DNA of 64,000 nucleotides from Curtobacterium sp. ISL-83. Lineage in GTDB: Bacteria; Actinomycetota; Actinomycetes; Actinomycetales; Microbacteriaceae. The stretch lies in assembly GCF_018613895.1 (NCBI RefSeq), contig NZ_JAGGPH010000016.1, positions 1 through 64,000 on the forward strand. The letters are read 5' to 3'. This document shows, in pieces, positions 31,315-39,260 of this stretch (its first letter is position 1; each line of letters begins with the position of its first letter). The notes beneath the pieces were generated by a model, which was given only the letters and a program-made list of their open reading frames with translations, was not told the DNA's origin and made no database searches. Made by a program: the position numbers and the translations under genes.

Positions 31315-31673
31315 GCGCGCACCTGCTCCGGCCGGTGGTGCGGTGCCGAGCCGACCACGTGCTCGGCCTGCTTCACCGCGTCGATGACGAGTTCCGAGGC
31401 GTGTTCGTCCGTCAACCGGTAGAACGCCGTGGTGCCGTCCCGCCGCGTCGACACCATCCGGGCGAGCCGGAGCTTCGCGAGGTGCTGCGACACCGCGGCG
31501 GGGCTCTTGTCCACGACGTCGGCCAGGTGGTTGACGCTCATCTCGTCGGCGTTCCGGAGCGCCAGGATGATCTTCACGCGCGTCACGTCGGCGAGCATCG
31601 CGAAGACCTCGACGGCGAGCTCGACGTACTCGGACTCCGGACTCAGTCCGCACATCTGCTTGTCTACGTGCAT
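31311..31673 (-). CDS. ArsR/SmtB-family metal sensor
   Basis: A 120-residue winged-helix repressor. The recognition region is MSVNHLADVVDKSPAAVSQHLAKLRLARMV (about residues 45-74, read in parts). The C-terminal helix ends in HVVGSAPHHRPE and the N-terminus has DKQMCG; a zinc site of the CzrA type with Asp and His in helix 5 (EHASELVIDAVKQAEHVV) is plausible. It should repress itself and the CDF exporter until metal binds. The ATG at 31673 lies inside the predicted operator and six bases after CATAAT. Confidence 0.9.
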   Translation of the reverse strand: MHVDKQMCGLSPESEYVELAVEVFAMLADVTRVKIILALRNADEMSVNHLADVVDKSPAAVSQHLAKLRLARMVSTRRDGTTAFYRLTDEHASELVIDAVKQAEHVVGSAPHHRPEQVRA

Positions 31674-31686
31674 ACGCAGATTATGC
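31670..31686. promoter_or_regulatory. ArsR operator overlapping promoter and start
   Basis: GCATACGCAGATTATGC is a dyad with GCATA/TATGC arms. On the minus strand it contains CATAAT (31680-31685) and the ATG of the ArsR gene, so a bound repressor would cover both. The message would be leaderless. Confidence 0.55.
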
Positions 31687-31733
31687 CGGACAGCACGAGG
31701 TCGCCCGAACGCAGGAGCCCTGCGACCGATCGG

Positions 31734-31982
31734 TCAGCGACCGTCGCGCGCGGCGCGCGCCGTGAGCCAGAGGAACGTGCTGTGCCCGGCGAGCGCGAGC
31801 CCGAAGAACACGGCGCCCACCGCGTAGACCCGGGCGAGGTTCCCGGCACCGAGCAGGAGCATCACGATGCAGTAGATCACCGCAGCCGACAGCACGCCGA
31901 CCTGCACCATGGACCAGATGCGGCGGTAGCGGGGTTGTCCTTGATCACTCACGGGAGGCCATTGTCCTCCATCGCCGTGCAT
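31734..31982 (-). CDS. small two-helix membrane protein
   Basis: A protein of up to 82 residues with two membrane helices (VGVLSAAVIYCIVMLLLGAG and VYAVGAVFFGLALAGHSTFLWL) and a basic end. Not recognised. A GTG at 31952 (VSDQGQPRYRR) is an alternative start ten codons in; GGAGG lies between the two candidates, slightly far from the GTG. It stands between the ArsR gene and the acyltransferase gene. Confidence 0.6.
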   Translation of the reverse strand: MHGDGGQWPPVSDQGQPRYRRIWSMVQVGVLSAAVIYCIVMLLLGAGNLARVYAVGAVFFGLALAGHSTFLWLTARAARDGR

Positions 31983-32017
31983 GCGCCCAGTCCGCGGGCG
32001 GTGGCCGACGGGAGTGC

Positions 32018-32587
32018 TCAGGCGGGCACCTCGAGCTCACGGATCCGCTTCGCCGGGACGCCCCCGTACACGCCGTGGGACCGGAGGTGACCGCTCACCA
32101 CCGCGCCGGCCGCGACCACGACGTCGTCGTCGATCACGGCACCCGGCAGGATCACGGCACGACCACCGATCCACACGCGCTCCCCGATGGACACCGGACG
32201 GCCGCTGGGCGCCTCGGTCCAGTGTCCGAGCCGCTCGGTGTCCGACGGGTCGTCGAGCGCGTGGTGGCTCGTCGCGATGAGGACCTGCATGCCGATGGCC
32301 GCGTTCGCGCCGATGGTGACGGGCGCGATCGCCTCGATCGTGACCTCGGTGTTGCAGTACACACCGGGGCCGATCGTGAGGTTGCGCGGTGTGCCGCGCA
32401 ACGAGAACCGGGCGCCCGGACCGGACTCGACGTGCGCGCCTGCCGCGTTCAGCAGGAACCGGCGGACGACCCGCGGCACGAGTGCCGAGCCGAGCAGTGC
32501 CGTGAAGCGGAGGTACTCCCAGCCGTGGACGGCGTCCTCGCGCAGCCGACCCGCCGCGGTGGACGGCCGTGCAGTTGCAACGCTCAT
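32018..32587 (-). CDS. hexapeptide-repeat acyltransferase
   Basis: A 189-residue left-handed beta-helix protein of the maltose/galactoside O-acetyltransferase type. Hexapeptide repeats run from about residue 70 (LTIGPGVYCNTEVTIEAIAPVTIGANAAIG) to 170, with the catalytic His in ATSHHALDD (about 106) and the typical VWIGGRAVILPGAVIDDDVVVAAGAVVSG. The acceptor is unknown, possibly a sugar of the envelope. GGGAG precedes the ATG by about three to four bases. Confidence 0.88.
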   Translation of the reverse strand: MSVATARPSTAAGRLREDAVHGWEYLRFTALLGSALVPRVVRRFLLNAAGAHVESGPGARFSLRGTPRNLTIGPGVYCNTEVTIEAIAPVTIGANAAIGMQVLIATSHHALDDPSDTERLGHWTEAPSGRPVSIGERVWIGGRAVILPGAVIDDDVVVAAGAVVSGHLRSHGVYGGVPAKRIRELEVPA

Positions 32588-32773
32588 GGGACTCCCGTCG
32601 TTCGGTGAGCGCGGCGGATCGCGCCCACCAGGACACTAGGGAACGGGCGTGCGCGCTCGGCAACCGGGTCGGCCACGTTGCGTGATTCTTGCGGTCCTTC
32701 CGCAGGGAGTCCGGCGTCTGCCACGATGGTCGCCACACGACGACGACGCCGTGCGGACCGCGAGGAAACCACC

Positions 32774-33190
32774 ATGACCGTGAACCTGAACCCCTACCTG
32801 GGCTTCCGCGACCAGGCCCGGGAAGCGCTCGACTTCTACCACTCCGTCTTCGGCGGGGAGCTCAAGGTCGGCACCTTCGGCGAGATGATGCCGACGGCCG
32901 ACCCGGCGGACGCCGACAAGGTGATGCACGGCCAGATCGAGGGCGAGCACGGCGTGGTCCTCATGGCCTCGGACGCCCCGACCGGCATGGAGGGTCCGAC
33001 CGTCAGCAACATCTCGGTGTCCCTGAGCGGCGACGACGAGGCGTTCCTGACGCGCTGCTGGAACGGGCTGGCCGAGGGCGCGAACGTCATCGAGCCCCTG
33101 ACCAAGGCGCCGTGGGGTGACACCTTCGGCATGCTCACGGACCGCTTCGGCATCACCTGGCTCGTGAACGTCAGCGGCGTCGCGGCCTGA
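32774..33190 (+). CDS. VOC-family (PhnB-like) protein
   Basis: A 138-residue vicinal-oxygen-chelate protein of the PhnB/YjdN-like group: NPYLGFRDQAREALDFYHSVFGGEL, FGEMMP, MHGQIEGEHGVVLMASD and WGDTFGMLTDRFGITWLVNV are characteristic. Such proteins are dimers; most members of this group have no assigned reaction. The ATG at 32774 lacks a clear ribosome binding site. Confidence 0.9.
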   Translation: MTVNLNPYLGFRDQAREALDFYHSVFGGELKVGTFGEMMPTADPADADKVMHGQIEGEHGVVLMASDAPTGMEGPTVSNISVSLSGDDEAFLTRCWNGLAEGANVIEPLTKAPWGDTFGMLTDRFGITWLVNVSGVAA

Positions 33191-33301
33191 CCGGCTGGCC
33201 GCGTCCGCCGTTCGACCGACGGACCATCCCGGGCGCGTCGGCGGGAATGCCCGGAGCCCGTCCGATGTCGAACTCTGCACCGACGACGGAAGGACCACCC
33301 C

Positions 33302-33439
33302 ATGAACCACGAGCGCCAGCAGAGCACCCGTCCCGCCGACGCACGCCCCTGCGTGCCCACCACCACCGCGACGGTCCTGCACGACGACCACCAGCCGTCC
33401 TTCGGCCGCTGGCTCGGCCAGATCAACGGTCACCGCTGA
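33302..33439 (+). CDS. 45-residue small protein
   Basis: ATG at 33302 is preceded by GGAAGGA seven bases upstream, a good ribosome binding site, and the frame runs 45 codons to TGA at 33437. The protein begins MNHERQQSTRPADARPC and ends SFGRWLGQINGHR. It is hydrophilic with His-rich HDDHQ and no membrane helix. Not recognised. The sequence encoding the last residues and the stop is the first of three 19-bp tandem repeats, so the stop codon is duplicated downstream. The coding call rests on the ribosome binding site and codon pattern. Confidence 0.55.
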   Translation: MNHERQQSTRPADARPCVPTTTATVLHDDHQPSFGRWLGQINGHR

Positions 33440-33481
33440 GCGCAACGGTCACCGCTGAGCGCACCGGTCACCGCTGAGCGC
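33425..33481 (+). repeat. three 19-bp tandem repeats over a stop codon
   Basis: AACGGTCACCGCTGAGCGC occurs at 33425-33443 and 33444-33462, and with one change at 33463-33481. The first copy includes the stop codon of the small protein at 33302. Confidence 0.8.
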
Positions 33482-33514
33482 ACCGGCCGACGCTGACGGC
33501 GCTGACCCGGTGCC

Positions 33515-33556
33515 GGACGGGAGGCGCGTGGCGACGCCGCCACGCGCCTCCCGTCC
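33515..33556. terminator. GGACGGGAGG-family palindrome
   Basis: Arms GGACGGGAGGCGCGTGGCG / CGCCACGCGCCTCCCGTCC (19 bp perfect) with loop ACGC. It lies between the small protein gene and the converging acyl-CoA synthetase gene. Confidence 0.7.
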
Positions 33557-33562
33557 GCAGTC

Positions 33563-35293
33563 CTAGCGCCGCGGCCCACCCGCGCGCAGCTCCGGGAAGT
33601 CCGCATCCCGCCACTCCCCCGCGATGCGCTCGCCCGCCGCGGCCGCGGCGACCTCGCGCTCCCGCAGCTCGACCCGACGGATCTTGCCCGAGATCGTCTT
33701 CGGCAGGACCGCGAACTCGACCCGGCGCACCCGCTCGTACGCGGGCAGGGCGGTCCGCGCGTGCAGCAGGACCGCGGCGGCGGTCTCCGCGGTCGGCTCC
33801 CAGCCGGCCGCGAGGGTCACGTACGCCTTGACCACGTTCAGCCGGGCGTCGTCCGGTGCCGGGACCACCGCGGACTCGGCGACGGCGGGGTGCTGGAGGA
33901 GCGCGCTCTCGACCTCGAACGGCGACACCTTGTAGTCGGAGGACTTGAAGACGTCGTCGGTGCGGCCGATGAACGTCAGCTGGCCGTGCTCGTCACGGGA
34001 GGCGATGTCGCCGGTGTGGAAGTGCCCGTCGCGCAGGGCGTCGGCCGTCCGCTCCGGGTCGCCCAGGTAGCCCGCCATCAGGTTGACCGGCACGCGGTCG
34101 AGGTCGAGGCACACCTCGCCCTCGTCGCCCGGCTCGCCGGTCAGCGGGTCGAGCAAGGTCACCGAGACACCGGGGAGCGGCATGCCCATCGCGCCGGGGC
34201 GGATGTCCGTGCCCGGGGTGTTGCCGATGATCGCGGTGGTCTCGGTCTGGCCGTACCCGTCGCGGATCGTGAGCCCCCACGCGGACCGGACGCGGTCGAT
34301 GACCTCGGGGTTGAGCGGCTCGCCGGCGGACACGACCTCGCGGAGGGCGCCGGGCCGGGAACCGAGGTCGGACTGCAGCATGAGCCGCCACGCGGTCGGC
34401 GGCGCGCAGAACGACGTCACCTGCGCGCGTTCGAGCTGTGCCAGCAGCGCGGCGGGGTCGAACCGCGGGGTCTCGTGCACGAACACCGTGGCCTCGGCGA
34501 TCCACGGGGCGAAGAAGCAGCTCCAGGCGTGCTTGCCCCAGCCGGGCGAGCTGATGGCCTGGTGGACGTCGCCCGGACGGACGCCGAGCCAGTACATCGT
34601 GCTGAGGTGCCCGACGGGGTACGAGGTCTGGGTGTGCACGACCATCTTCGGCCGCGACGTGGTCCCCGACGTGAAGTAGATCAGGCACGGATCGGACGCT
34701 GCCGTGGCGACCGTTGGCAGTACCTCGTCCGCTGGGGCCGGGTCGCCGAGGTCGGTCGGGTACGCGGTCCAGCCGTCCGCCGCCCCGCCGATCACGATGC
34801 GGCCGAAGCCACCCGTCACCGGTCCGTACTTCGGGGTCTCACCGACGGTGGTGACGACGTGCGCGACGCCGCCCCGGTCGATGCGGTCCTGCAGGTCCGC
34901 CGTGTCGAGCATGGTCGAGGTCGGCAGGATCACCGCGCCGACCTTCATCACGGCGAGCATCGTCTCCCACAGCTCGAGCTGGTTGCCGAGCATGATCAGG
35001 ACGTGGTCGCCCTTCCGGACGCCGTTCGCGTGCAGGAACGCGGCGAGCCGGTCCGAGCGGGCCGACATCTGCGCGTAGGTCATCCGCGTCTCGACGCCGT
35101 CCTGGTCGACGATCCAGAGCGCGAGCCGGTCGTTCCCCCGTGCGATCTCGTCGAACCAGTCCGTCGCCCAGTTGAACGTGTCGCCGACGTCCGGCCAGCG
35201 GAAGTCCCGACGGGCGCGGTCCCCGTCGGTCCCGGCGGACAGGAGCAGGTCGCGGGCGGACCGGATGGCGGCGGTGGCGTTCGGGTTGGGCAT
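33563..35293 (-). CDS. acyl-CoA synthetase (AMP-forming)
   Basis: A 576-residue adenylate-forming ligase. The P-loop-like motif is YFTSGTTSRPKMV, the A5 motif is DGYGQTETT, the A7-A8 region is HTGDIASRDEHGQLTFIGRTDD and the catalytic Lys motif is PKTISGKIRR near the C-terminus. The N-terminal FNWATDWFDEIARGNDRLALW and GVILPTSTML-like region resemble medium-chain acyl-CoA and benzoate-CoA ligases. The substrate is undetermined. CATGAT six bases before the ATG at 35293 suggests a leaderless start. Confidence 0.9.
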   Translation of the reverse strand: MPNPNATAAIRSARDLLLSAGTDGDRARRDFRWPDVGDTFNWATDWFDEIARGNDRLALWIVDQDGVETRMTYAQMSARSDRLAAFLHANGVRKGDHVLIMLGNQLELWETMLAVMKVGAVILPTSTMLDTADLQDRIDRGGVAHVVTTVGETPKYGPVTGGFGRIVIGGAADGWTAYPTDLGDPAPADEVLPTVATAASDPCLIYFTSGTTSRPKMVVHTQTSYPVGHLSTMYWLGVRPGDVHQAISSPGWGKHAWSCFFAPWIAEATVFVHETPRFDPAALLAQLERAQVTSFCAPPTAWRLMLQSDLGSRPGALREVVSAGEPLNPEVIDRVRSAWGLTIRDGYGQTETTAIIGNTPGTDIRPGAMGMPLPGVSVTLLDPLTGEPGDEGEVCLDLDRVPVNLMAGYLGDPERTADALRDGHFHTGDIASRDEHGQLTFIGRTDDVFKSSDYKVSPFEVESALLQHPAVAESAVVPAPDDARLNVVKAYVTLAAGWEPTAETAAAVLLHARTALPAYERVRRVEFAVLPKTISGKIRRVELREREVAAAAAGERIAGEWRDADFPELRAGGPRR

Positions 35294-35299
35294 GGAGCG

Positions 35300-35305
35300 A
35301 TCATG
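35300..35305 (-). promoter_or_regulatory. -10 hexamer, acyl-CoA synthetase gene
   Basis: CATGAT lies six bases before the ATG at 35293. Confidence 0.45.
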
Positions 35306-35328
35306 CCGGACGCGACGGTCTGCTGCCT

Positions 35329-35360
35329 GGAGGCGCGGGGCGGGCTGGCAGCGCGCCTCC
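35329..35360. terminator. GGAGGCGCG palindrome
   Basis: GGAGGCGCG (35329-35337) pairs with CGCGCCTCC (35352-35360) over a GC-rich loop. It lies after the AraC gene and before the acyl-CoA synthetase promoter. Confidence 0.5.
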
Positions 35361-35427
35361 CGCCCGAGCACGGTCGGCGCGACCGTCGTGGCGCCCGCTG
35401 GGCGCGCCTGCCCGTCCCGTTCGTGCG

Positions 35428-36429
35428 TCAGACGGTGTCGGACGGCTGGGCTGGTGCGCCGATGGACGCACCGTCGCGCCGCCTCAGTGCGTCGGTGGCC
35501 GCGCCCTCGAGACGCCGTCGTCCCTGCGTCAGGGTGTCGCTCGGCATCTCGCCGAACGCCACCGCGTACACGGCCGCGAACCGACCGAGGTGGCCGATGC
35601 CCCAGCGTCGGGCGACCTCGCCGACGGACTCCCCGTCGCCGGCCAGCAGGTCGTGACGGATCCGTTCCAGGCGGTACCGGCGGAGGTACGCCAACGGCGT
35701 CTCACCGAGTTCGTCCTGGAAGGCCTGCTGCAGCGTCCGGTCGCTGATGCCCGCGGCACCGGACATGTCGCTCGTGAGCACCACGGAGGCGGCGTGGTCC
35801 CGGGCGTAGCGGCTGGCGGTGTCGACGGATCCGAGGCCTCCGCCGACGGCGTTCCGGACCGGCAGCACGTCGAGCAGGACCTCGGCGACCCGCACGTCCA
35901 GCGCGGAGCGGTCCTCCGCCGTGGTGTCCCGCGACGCGACGGGGGCGACGACCTCGTCGAGGAGCCGGCCGAGCCGCTCCGCGCACCCGGGGACCGCGTC
36001 GGCCTGCCCGAACTCGACGAGCTCCGGCAGCGGGCGCCCGGCCAGCGCGGCACGGGTCTGCAGCCAGGCGTCGGACACGTGGAGCGCGAGCACCAGACCG
36101 GTGCGGATCGCGAAGTCGACCGGCGTGCAGGCCGACACGACGACGGGGTTCCCGGCCGATGCGGTGCGGACGGCGCCGGTCGAGTCGGTGATCGTCACGG
36201 ACCCGTCGTTCGTCCAGATGACCATGTGGTCCGCGCGCGGCTCGAGGGAGCCGGTGCCGTGTCGGTCGATGCGCAACCGGACCGTCGCGACGCGGTCGTT
36301 GCCGGCCCAGCGCAGCTCGAGGCGTTCGTCGCACCGCACGTCGACGCGCTGCCCGTACACCGTGCCGAGCCACCCGCGGAACTCGCTGACGCGGCCCGAG
36401 AGCGATTCCTGCCGGAAGCCTCCGTCCAT
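35428..36429 (-). CDS. AraC-family transcriptional regulator
   Basis: A 333-residue regulator. The N-terminal part (about 1-215) is a sensor domain of the AraC-binding-like type; the C-terminal double helix-turn-helix (about 225-315) includes AAGISDRTLQQAFQDELGETPLAYLRRYRL and EVARRWGIGHLGRFAAVYAVAFG. A 30-residue tail follows. CAGGAT seven bases before the ATG at 36429 suggests a leaderless start. It is divergent from the Arr-like gene, which is a candidate target. Confidence 0.88.
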   Translation of the reverse strand: MDGGFRQESLSGRVSEFRGWLGTVYGQRVDVRCDERLELRWAGNDRVATVRLRIDRHGTGSLEPRADHMVIWTNDGSVTITDSTGAVRTASAGNPVVVSACTPVDFAIRTGLVLALHVSDAWLQTRAALAGRPLPELVEFGQADAVPGCAERLGRLLDEVVAPVASRDTTAEDRSALDVRVAEVLLDVLPVRNAVGGGLGSVDTASRYARDHAASVVLTSDMSGAAGISDRTLQQAFQDELGETPLAYLRRYRLERIRHDLLAGDGESVGEVARRWGIGHLGRFAAVYAVAFGEMPSDTLTQGRRRLEGAATDALRRRDGASIGAPAQPSDTV

Positions 36430-36436
36430 GACCCTG

Positions 36437-36442
36437 ATCCTG
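36437..36442 (-). promoter_or_regulatory. -10 hexamer, AraC gene
   Basis: CAGGAT lies seven bases before the ATG at 36429. Confidence 0.4.
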
Positions 36443-36501
36443 GCAGAACACGCGCTTTCCGGACCGAGCGGTGATCCGATGCGCGCGACGAGGGCCGCGA
36501 C

Positions 36502-36507
36502 TACGCT
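36502..36507 (+). promoter_or_regulatory. -10 hexamer, arr-like gene
   Basis: TACGCT lies seven bases before the GTG at 36515. Confidence 0.55.
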
Positions 36508-36514
36508 GAGCCGC

Positions 36515-36925
36515 GTGATCCAGGCGTCGGACCAGGGACCGTTCTTCCACGGCACGAAGGCCGACCTCGGCGTGGGCGATCTGCTCACCGCGGGGTTCCG
36601 GTCGAACTACCGCCCCGAGGTCGTGATGCGCCACGTGTACTTCACCGCGCTCCGTGACGGTGCCGGTCTCGCCGCGGAGCTCGCGGCCGGTGACGCTGCC
36701 CCGCGGGTCTACGCCGTCGAGCCGACCGGACCGTACGAGGACGACCCGAACGTCACCGACAAGAAGTTCCCCGGCAACCCGACCCGGTCCTACCGCAGCA
36801 CCGAGCCGCTCCGCGTCGTCGGGGAGGTCACGGACTGGACGCGGCTGACCCCGGAGGCCCTGCAGGGGTGGCGGGACCGGCTGGCTGCGCTGCGGGCCGA
36901 CGAGCGCGGCGAGATCATCAATTGA
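36515..36925 (+). CDS. arr: Arr-type rifamycin ADP-ribosyltransferase homologue
   Basis: A 136-residue protein of the Arr family, which ADP-ribosylates rifamycins at a hydroxyl group using NAD+. Recognisable segments are FFHGTKADLGVGDLL (His of the NAD site, about residue 11), RPEVVMRHVYFTALRDGAGLAAELAAG, VYAVEPTGPYEDDPNVTDKKF, GNPTRSYRS and the C-terminal VVGEVTDW. The GTG at 36515 gives a length close to characterised Arr and has a -10 hexamer; an ATG at 36479 is in frame but lies upstream of that hexamer. The physiological role in a soil or plant bacterium may be broader than resistance. Confidence 0.93.
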   Translation: MIQASDQGPFFHGTKADLGVGDLLTAGFRSNYRPEVVMRHVYFTALRDGAGLAAELAAGDAAPRVYAVEPTGPYEDDPNVTDKKFPGNPTRSYRSTEPLRVVGEVTDWTRLTPEALQGWRDRLAALRADERGEIIN

Positions 36926-37198
36926 CCGACTGATCAGCTGTCCGTTCTGCGCGAGCGGGATCGGTGCGACGGCCACGTTCTCGTACCGGTTTCGCGGCGA
37001 CGCGCTGCACACCCTTGCACGCGGGGAACGGGGAGGGCCATGCTGCACCTGGCCGCAGTCATGCGCTGGATCCCGTTCTCAGCGGCGCCCCGGACAGGAG
37101 CGTCGGCCACGCGGATGCCGCCGCCGTGACCCGAACCGGCAGCGGCATCCGCGACCCGCGCCGGAGCCGGCCGTCGGCCGGCCGGCGGGCGTCGGGCG
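36926..37198. other. intergenic region, 273 bp
   Basis: This stretch separates two converging genes (arr and GH43). It has no credible reading frame. The part near 37160-37190 is rich in GCCGGCC/GGCCGGC alternations that could fold into short hairpins and end either transcript. No recurring palindrome of the window's main family is present. Confidence 0.4.
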
Positions 37199-39088
37199 TC
37201 ACCGCCGCGCGGGCACCACCGTGCTCACGCGCAGGTCGTCGAACGTGCTCGTGAAACCGGAGCCACCGAGCGAGATCAGCCCGATGCGGGGCAGCGAACC
37301 GAGGGCCGCCGTCCACGTGCCGCCGCGGACGAAGTGCCGACCGTCGAGGCTCGTGTACGCGGTGTAGTGGTCCTCGCCGCCGACGACCCGGTGCACGATC
37401 CGGAGCGTGGTGCGGTCGCCGACCGGGCCCACCACCATGTTGCCGTAGTTCGGCGCGCCGGCCGGTTGCGGCGTGACCTCCTTCCCGAACTCCGTCTGCC
37501 GGGTGTTGAAGATCGAGTTCGACACGAGCCGGACGTAGTTGCCGTCGTCGCCGTAGACGATCAGCCCACCCTGCACGTAGTTGAACGCGTCACCGGTGGC
37601 CGGGGTGTCGACGGCGACGGTCGTCTGGAGCACGTAGTCACCGGGGGGCGCGGGCTCGCTCAGCACGGACGCGAGCGGTGTGGCCGGCGGGTGCAGGTCC
37701 GCGGCTTGGGTCTGCCACCGGAACGCGCCGCCGCTGACCGAGAACGTCGACGGGTCCGGCTGGCGGGTCCACGTGAGCGACGGCGGCAGCGCCGTGCCGT
37801 CGAACGAGGTGGACGCCGAGCGGATCAGCCGACCGGGAACGTCCACCGGAGCGGTGGTCGGCCGGTAGGCCGGACGCTCGCCGGGCTGTGCGACGGGACC
37901 GGGCTGCACGGTGTCGGACGGACCCGCTCCCCCGCGGACGACCGGCCACCCGTGCTGCCAGTCCAGCGGGTCGATGAGCGCCGGGCGCTTCGTGTACGTC
38001 GCCTGGCCCGCGTAGTAGGGATCGGTCCGGTCGACGGCGTGGTAGATGATCCAGTCCTGCCCGGCGAAGTCCGTCACGACCGTGTTGTGCCCCGTGCCGA
38101 CCCAGCGGTTGCCGTTCTGCGCGAGCAGGGGCGTGCCGCCGACGCGGGGACTGGTGATCGCGACGCCGTCCCGGTCGGTGAACGGCCCGAGCGGGCTGCG
38201 GGACCGGGCGACGAACACGCCGTACCCCGTGAGCGCGCCGTTGCAGCAGTTCGTGGCGGAGCCCATGAAGTACCACCAGCCGTCGTGGTGCATCAGGTAC
38301 GTGCCCTCGTACCGGTTGTCGATCGCGATGAGCTGCTCGGTCGCCGGGTCCGAGCGCAGGCCGTCGGCGCTGAGCAGCCGCACGTGCACGCCGCCGAAGT
38401 AGCTGCCGAAGTACACGTAGGTGCGCCCGTGGTCGGTGATGACCTCCGGGTCGAACTCCCAGCGCTGGCCCTGGCCGTTCGCCGCCGCCTGCGGAGCGAC
38501 CACCGGTCCGCCGGAATCGGTCCACGGTCCCGTCGGACTCGAGCTCGTCGCGACGCCCACGGCCGATCCGCCGCCGGTGGGGCCGGTCGCCGAGGGCGTG
38601 TCCGACGCCGCGTAGTAGAGGAACCACGTGCCGGCGCGTCCGTGCGAGCCGGCCCGGTACACGACGTCGGGGGCCCAGATGCCGTTCGCGTCGCCCACCC
38701 AGGCGGGCTTGGTCGCGAACGCGTCGCCGACGTACGTCCAGTGCGTCAGGTCGGTGGACCGGTAGGTCGGCACCGTGTGCTGCACGAGCGAGCCGTCGGG
38801 GTTCCGTTCGGTGGCGGTCAGCGCGTCCGTGGTGCAGTACAGGTACCAGGACCGGTCGCGGCCGGTGCCGTGGACCGCACTCGGGTCCGCGCAGCTCGCG
38901 GCCGTCTGCCCGTCGGGCAACTGCAGGGCCATCGGGTTCTGGTGCGTCGGCGCGGTGGTGCCACCGCGCGTGACGGTGACGGCCGGGGCGGCCGCCGCCG
39001 GTGCGGCGAAGGCTCCGGACGGGAGGCTCGGGGTCGCGATCGCGAGGAGGGTCGCGACGGTGAAGAGTGCGGTGAGTCGACGGCGCAC
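37199..39088 (-). CDS. secreted GH43 enzyme with C-terminal concanavalin-like domain
   Basis: A 629-residue exported protein. A Sec signal (RRRLTALFTVATLLAIATPS...AFAAP) precedes a GH43 five-bladed propeller (about 45-400). The three catalytic acids lie in ASCADPSAVHG, GIWAPDVVY and NRYEGTYLMH. Residues about 440-629 form a lectin-like beta-sandwich (FSVSGGAFRWQT, YVQGGLIVYGDDGNYVRLVSN, GLISLGGSG), as in arabinan- or xylan-active enzymes. The likely substrate is plant arabinan or arabinoxylan. The GTG at 39088 has GCAGG six bases upstream. Confidence 0.88.
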   Translation of the reverse strand: MRRRLTALFTVATLLAIATPSLPSGAFAAPAAAAPAVTVTRGGTTAPTHQNPMALQLPDGQTAASCADPSAVHGTGRDRSWYLYCTTDALTATERNPDGSLVQHTVPTYRSTDLTHWTYVGDAFATKPAWVGDANGIWAPDVVYRAGSHGRAGTWFLYYAASDTPSATGPTGGGSAVGVATSSSPTGPWTDSGGPVVAPQAAANGQGQRWEFDPEVITDHGRTYVYFGSYFGGVHVRLLSADGLRSDPATEQLIAIDNRYEGTYLMHHDGWWYFMGSATNCCNGALTGYGVFVARSRSPLGPFTDRDGVAITSPRVGGTPLLAQNGNRWVGTGHNTVVTDFAGQDWIIYHAVDRTDPYYAGQATYTKRPALIDPLDWQHGWPVVRGGAGPSDTVQPGPVAQPGERPAYRPTTAPVDVPGRLIRSASTSFDGTALPPSLTWTRQPDPSTFSVSGGAFRWQTQAADLHPPATPLASVLSEPAPPGDYVLQTTVAVDTPATGDAFNYVQGGLIVYGDDGNYVRLVSNSIFNTRQTEFGKEVTPQPAGAPNYGNMVVGPVGDRTTLRIVHRVVGGEDHYTAYTSLDGRHFVRGGTWTAALGSLPRIGLISLGGSGFTSTFDDLRVSTVVPARR

Positions 39089-39260
39089 GGGGACCTGCTC
39101 TCGACGGTGAGGCGGTGATCGGTGGTGCGGGCGAGCGTACCCGCGGGGTCCGCCACGGGTTGTGATCCGCGGCTTCGGGACGATGTCCGCTGCCGCCGAC
39201 GCAGGGGCCCGATGCCGGCGCGCCTGGACGCCCGACGACTCGGCAGGTGACCGGACGGCG

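Noticed and set aside
36479-36925. Longer arr-like start at ATG 36479
   Set aside because: The extra 12 residues cross the TACGCT hexamer and have no match to known Arr N-termini; the GTG at 36515 fits length and promoter.
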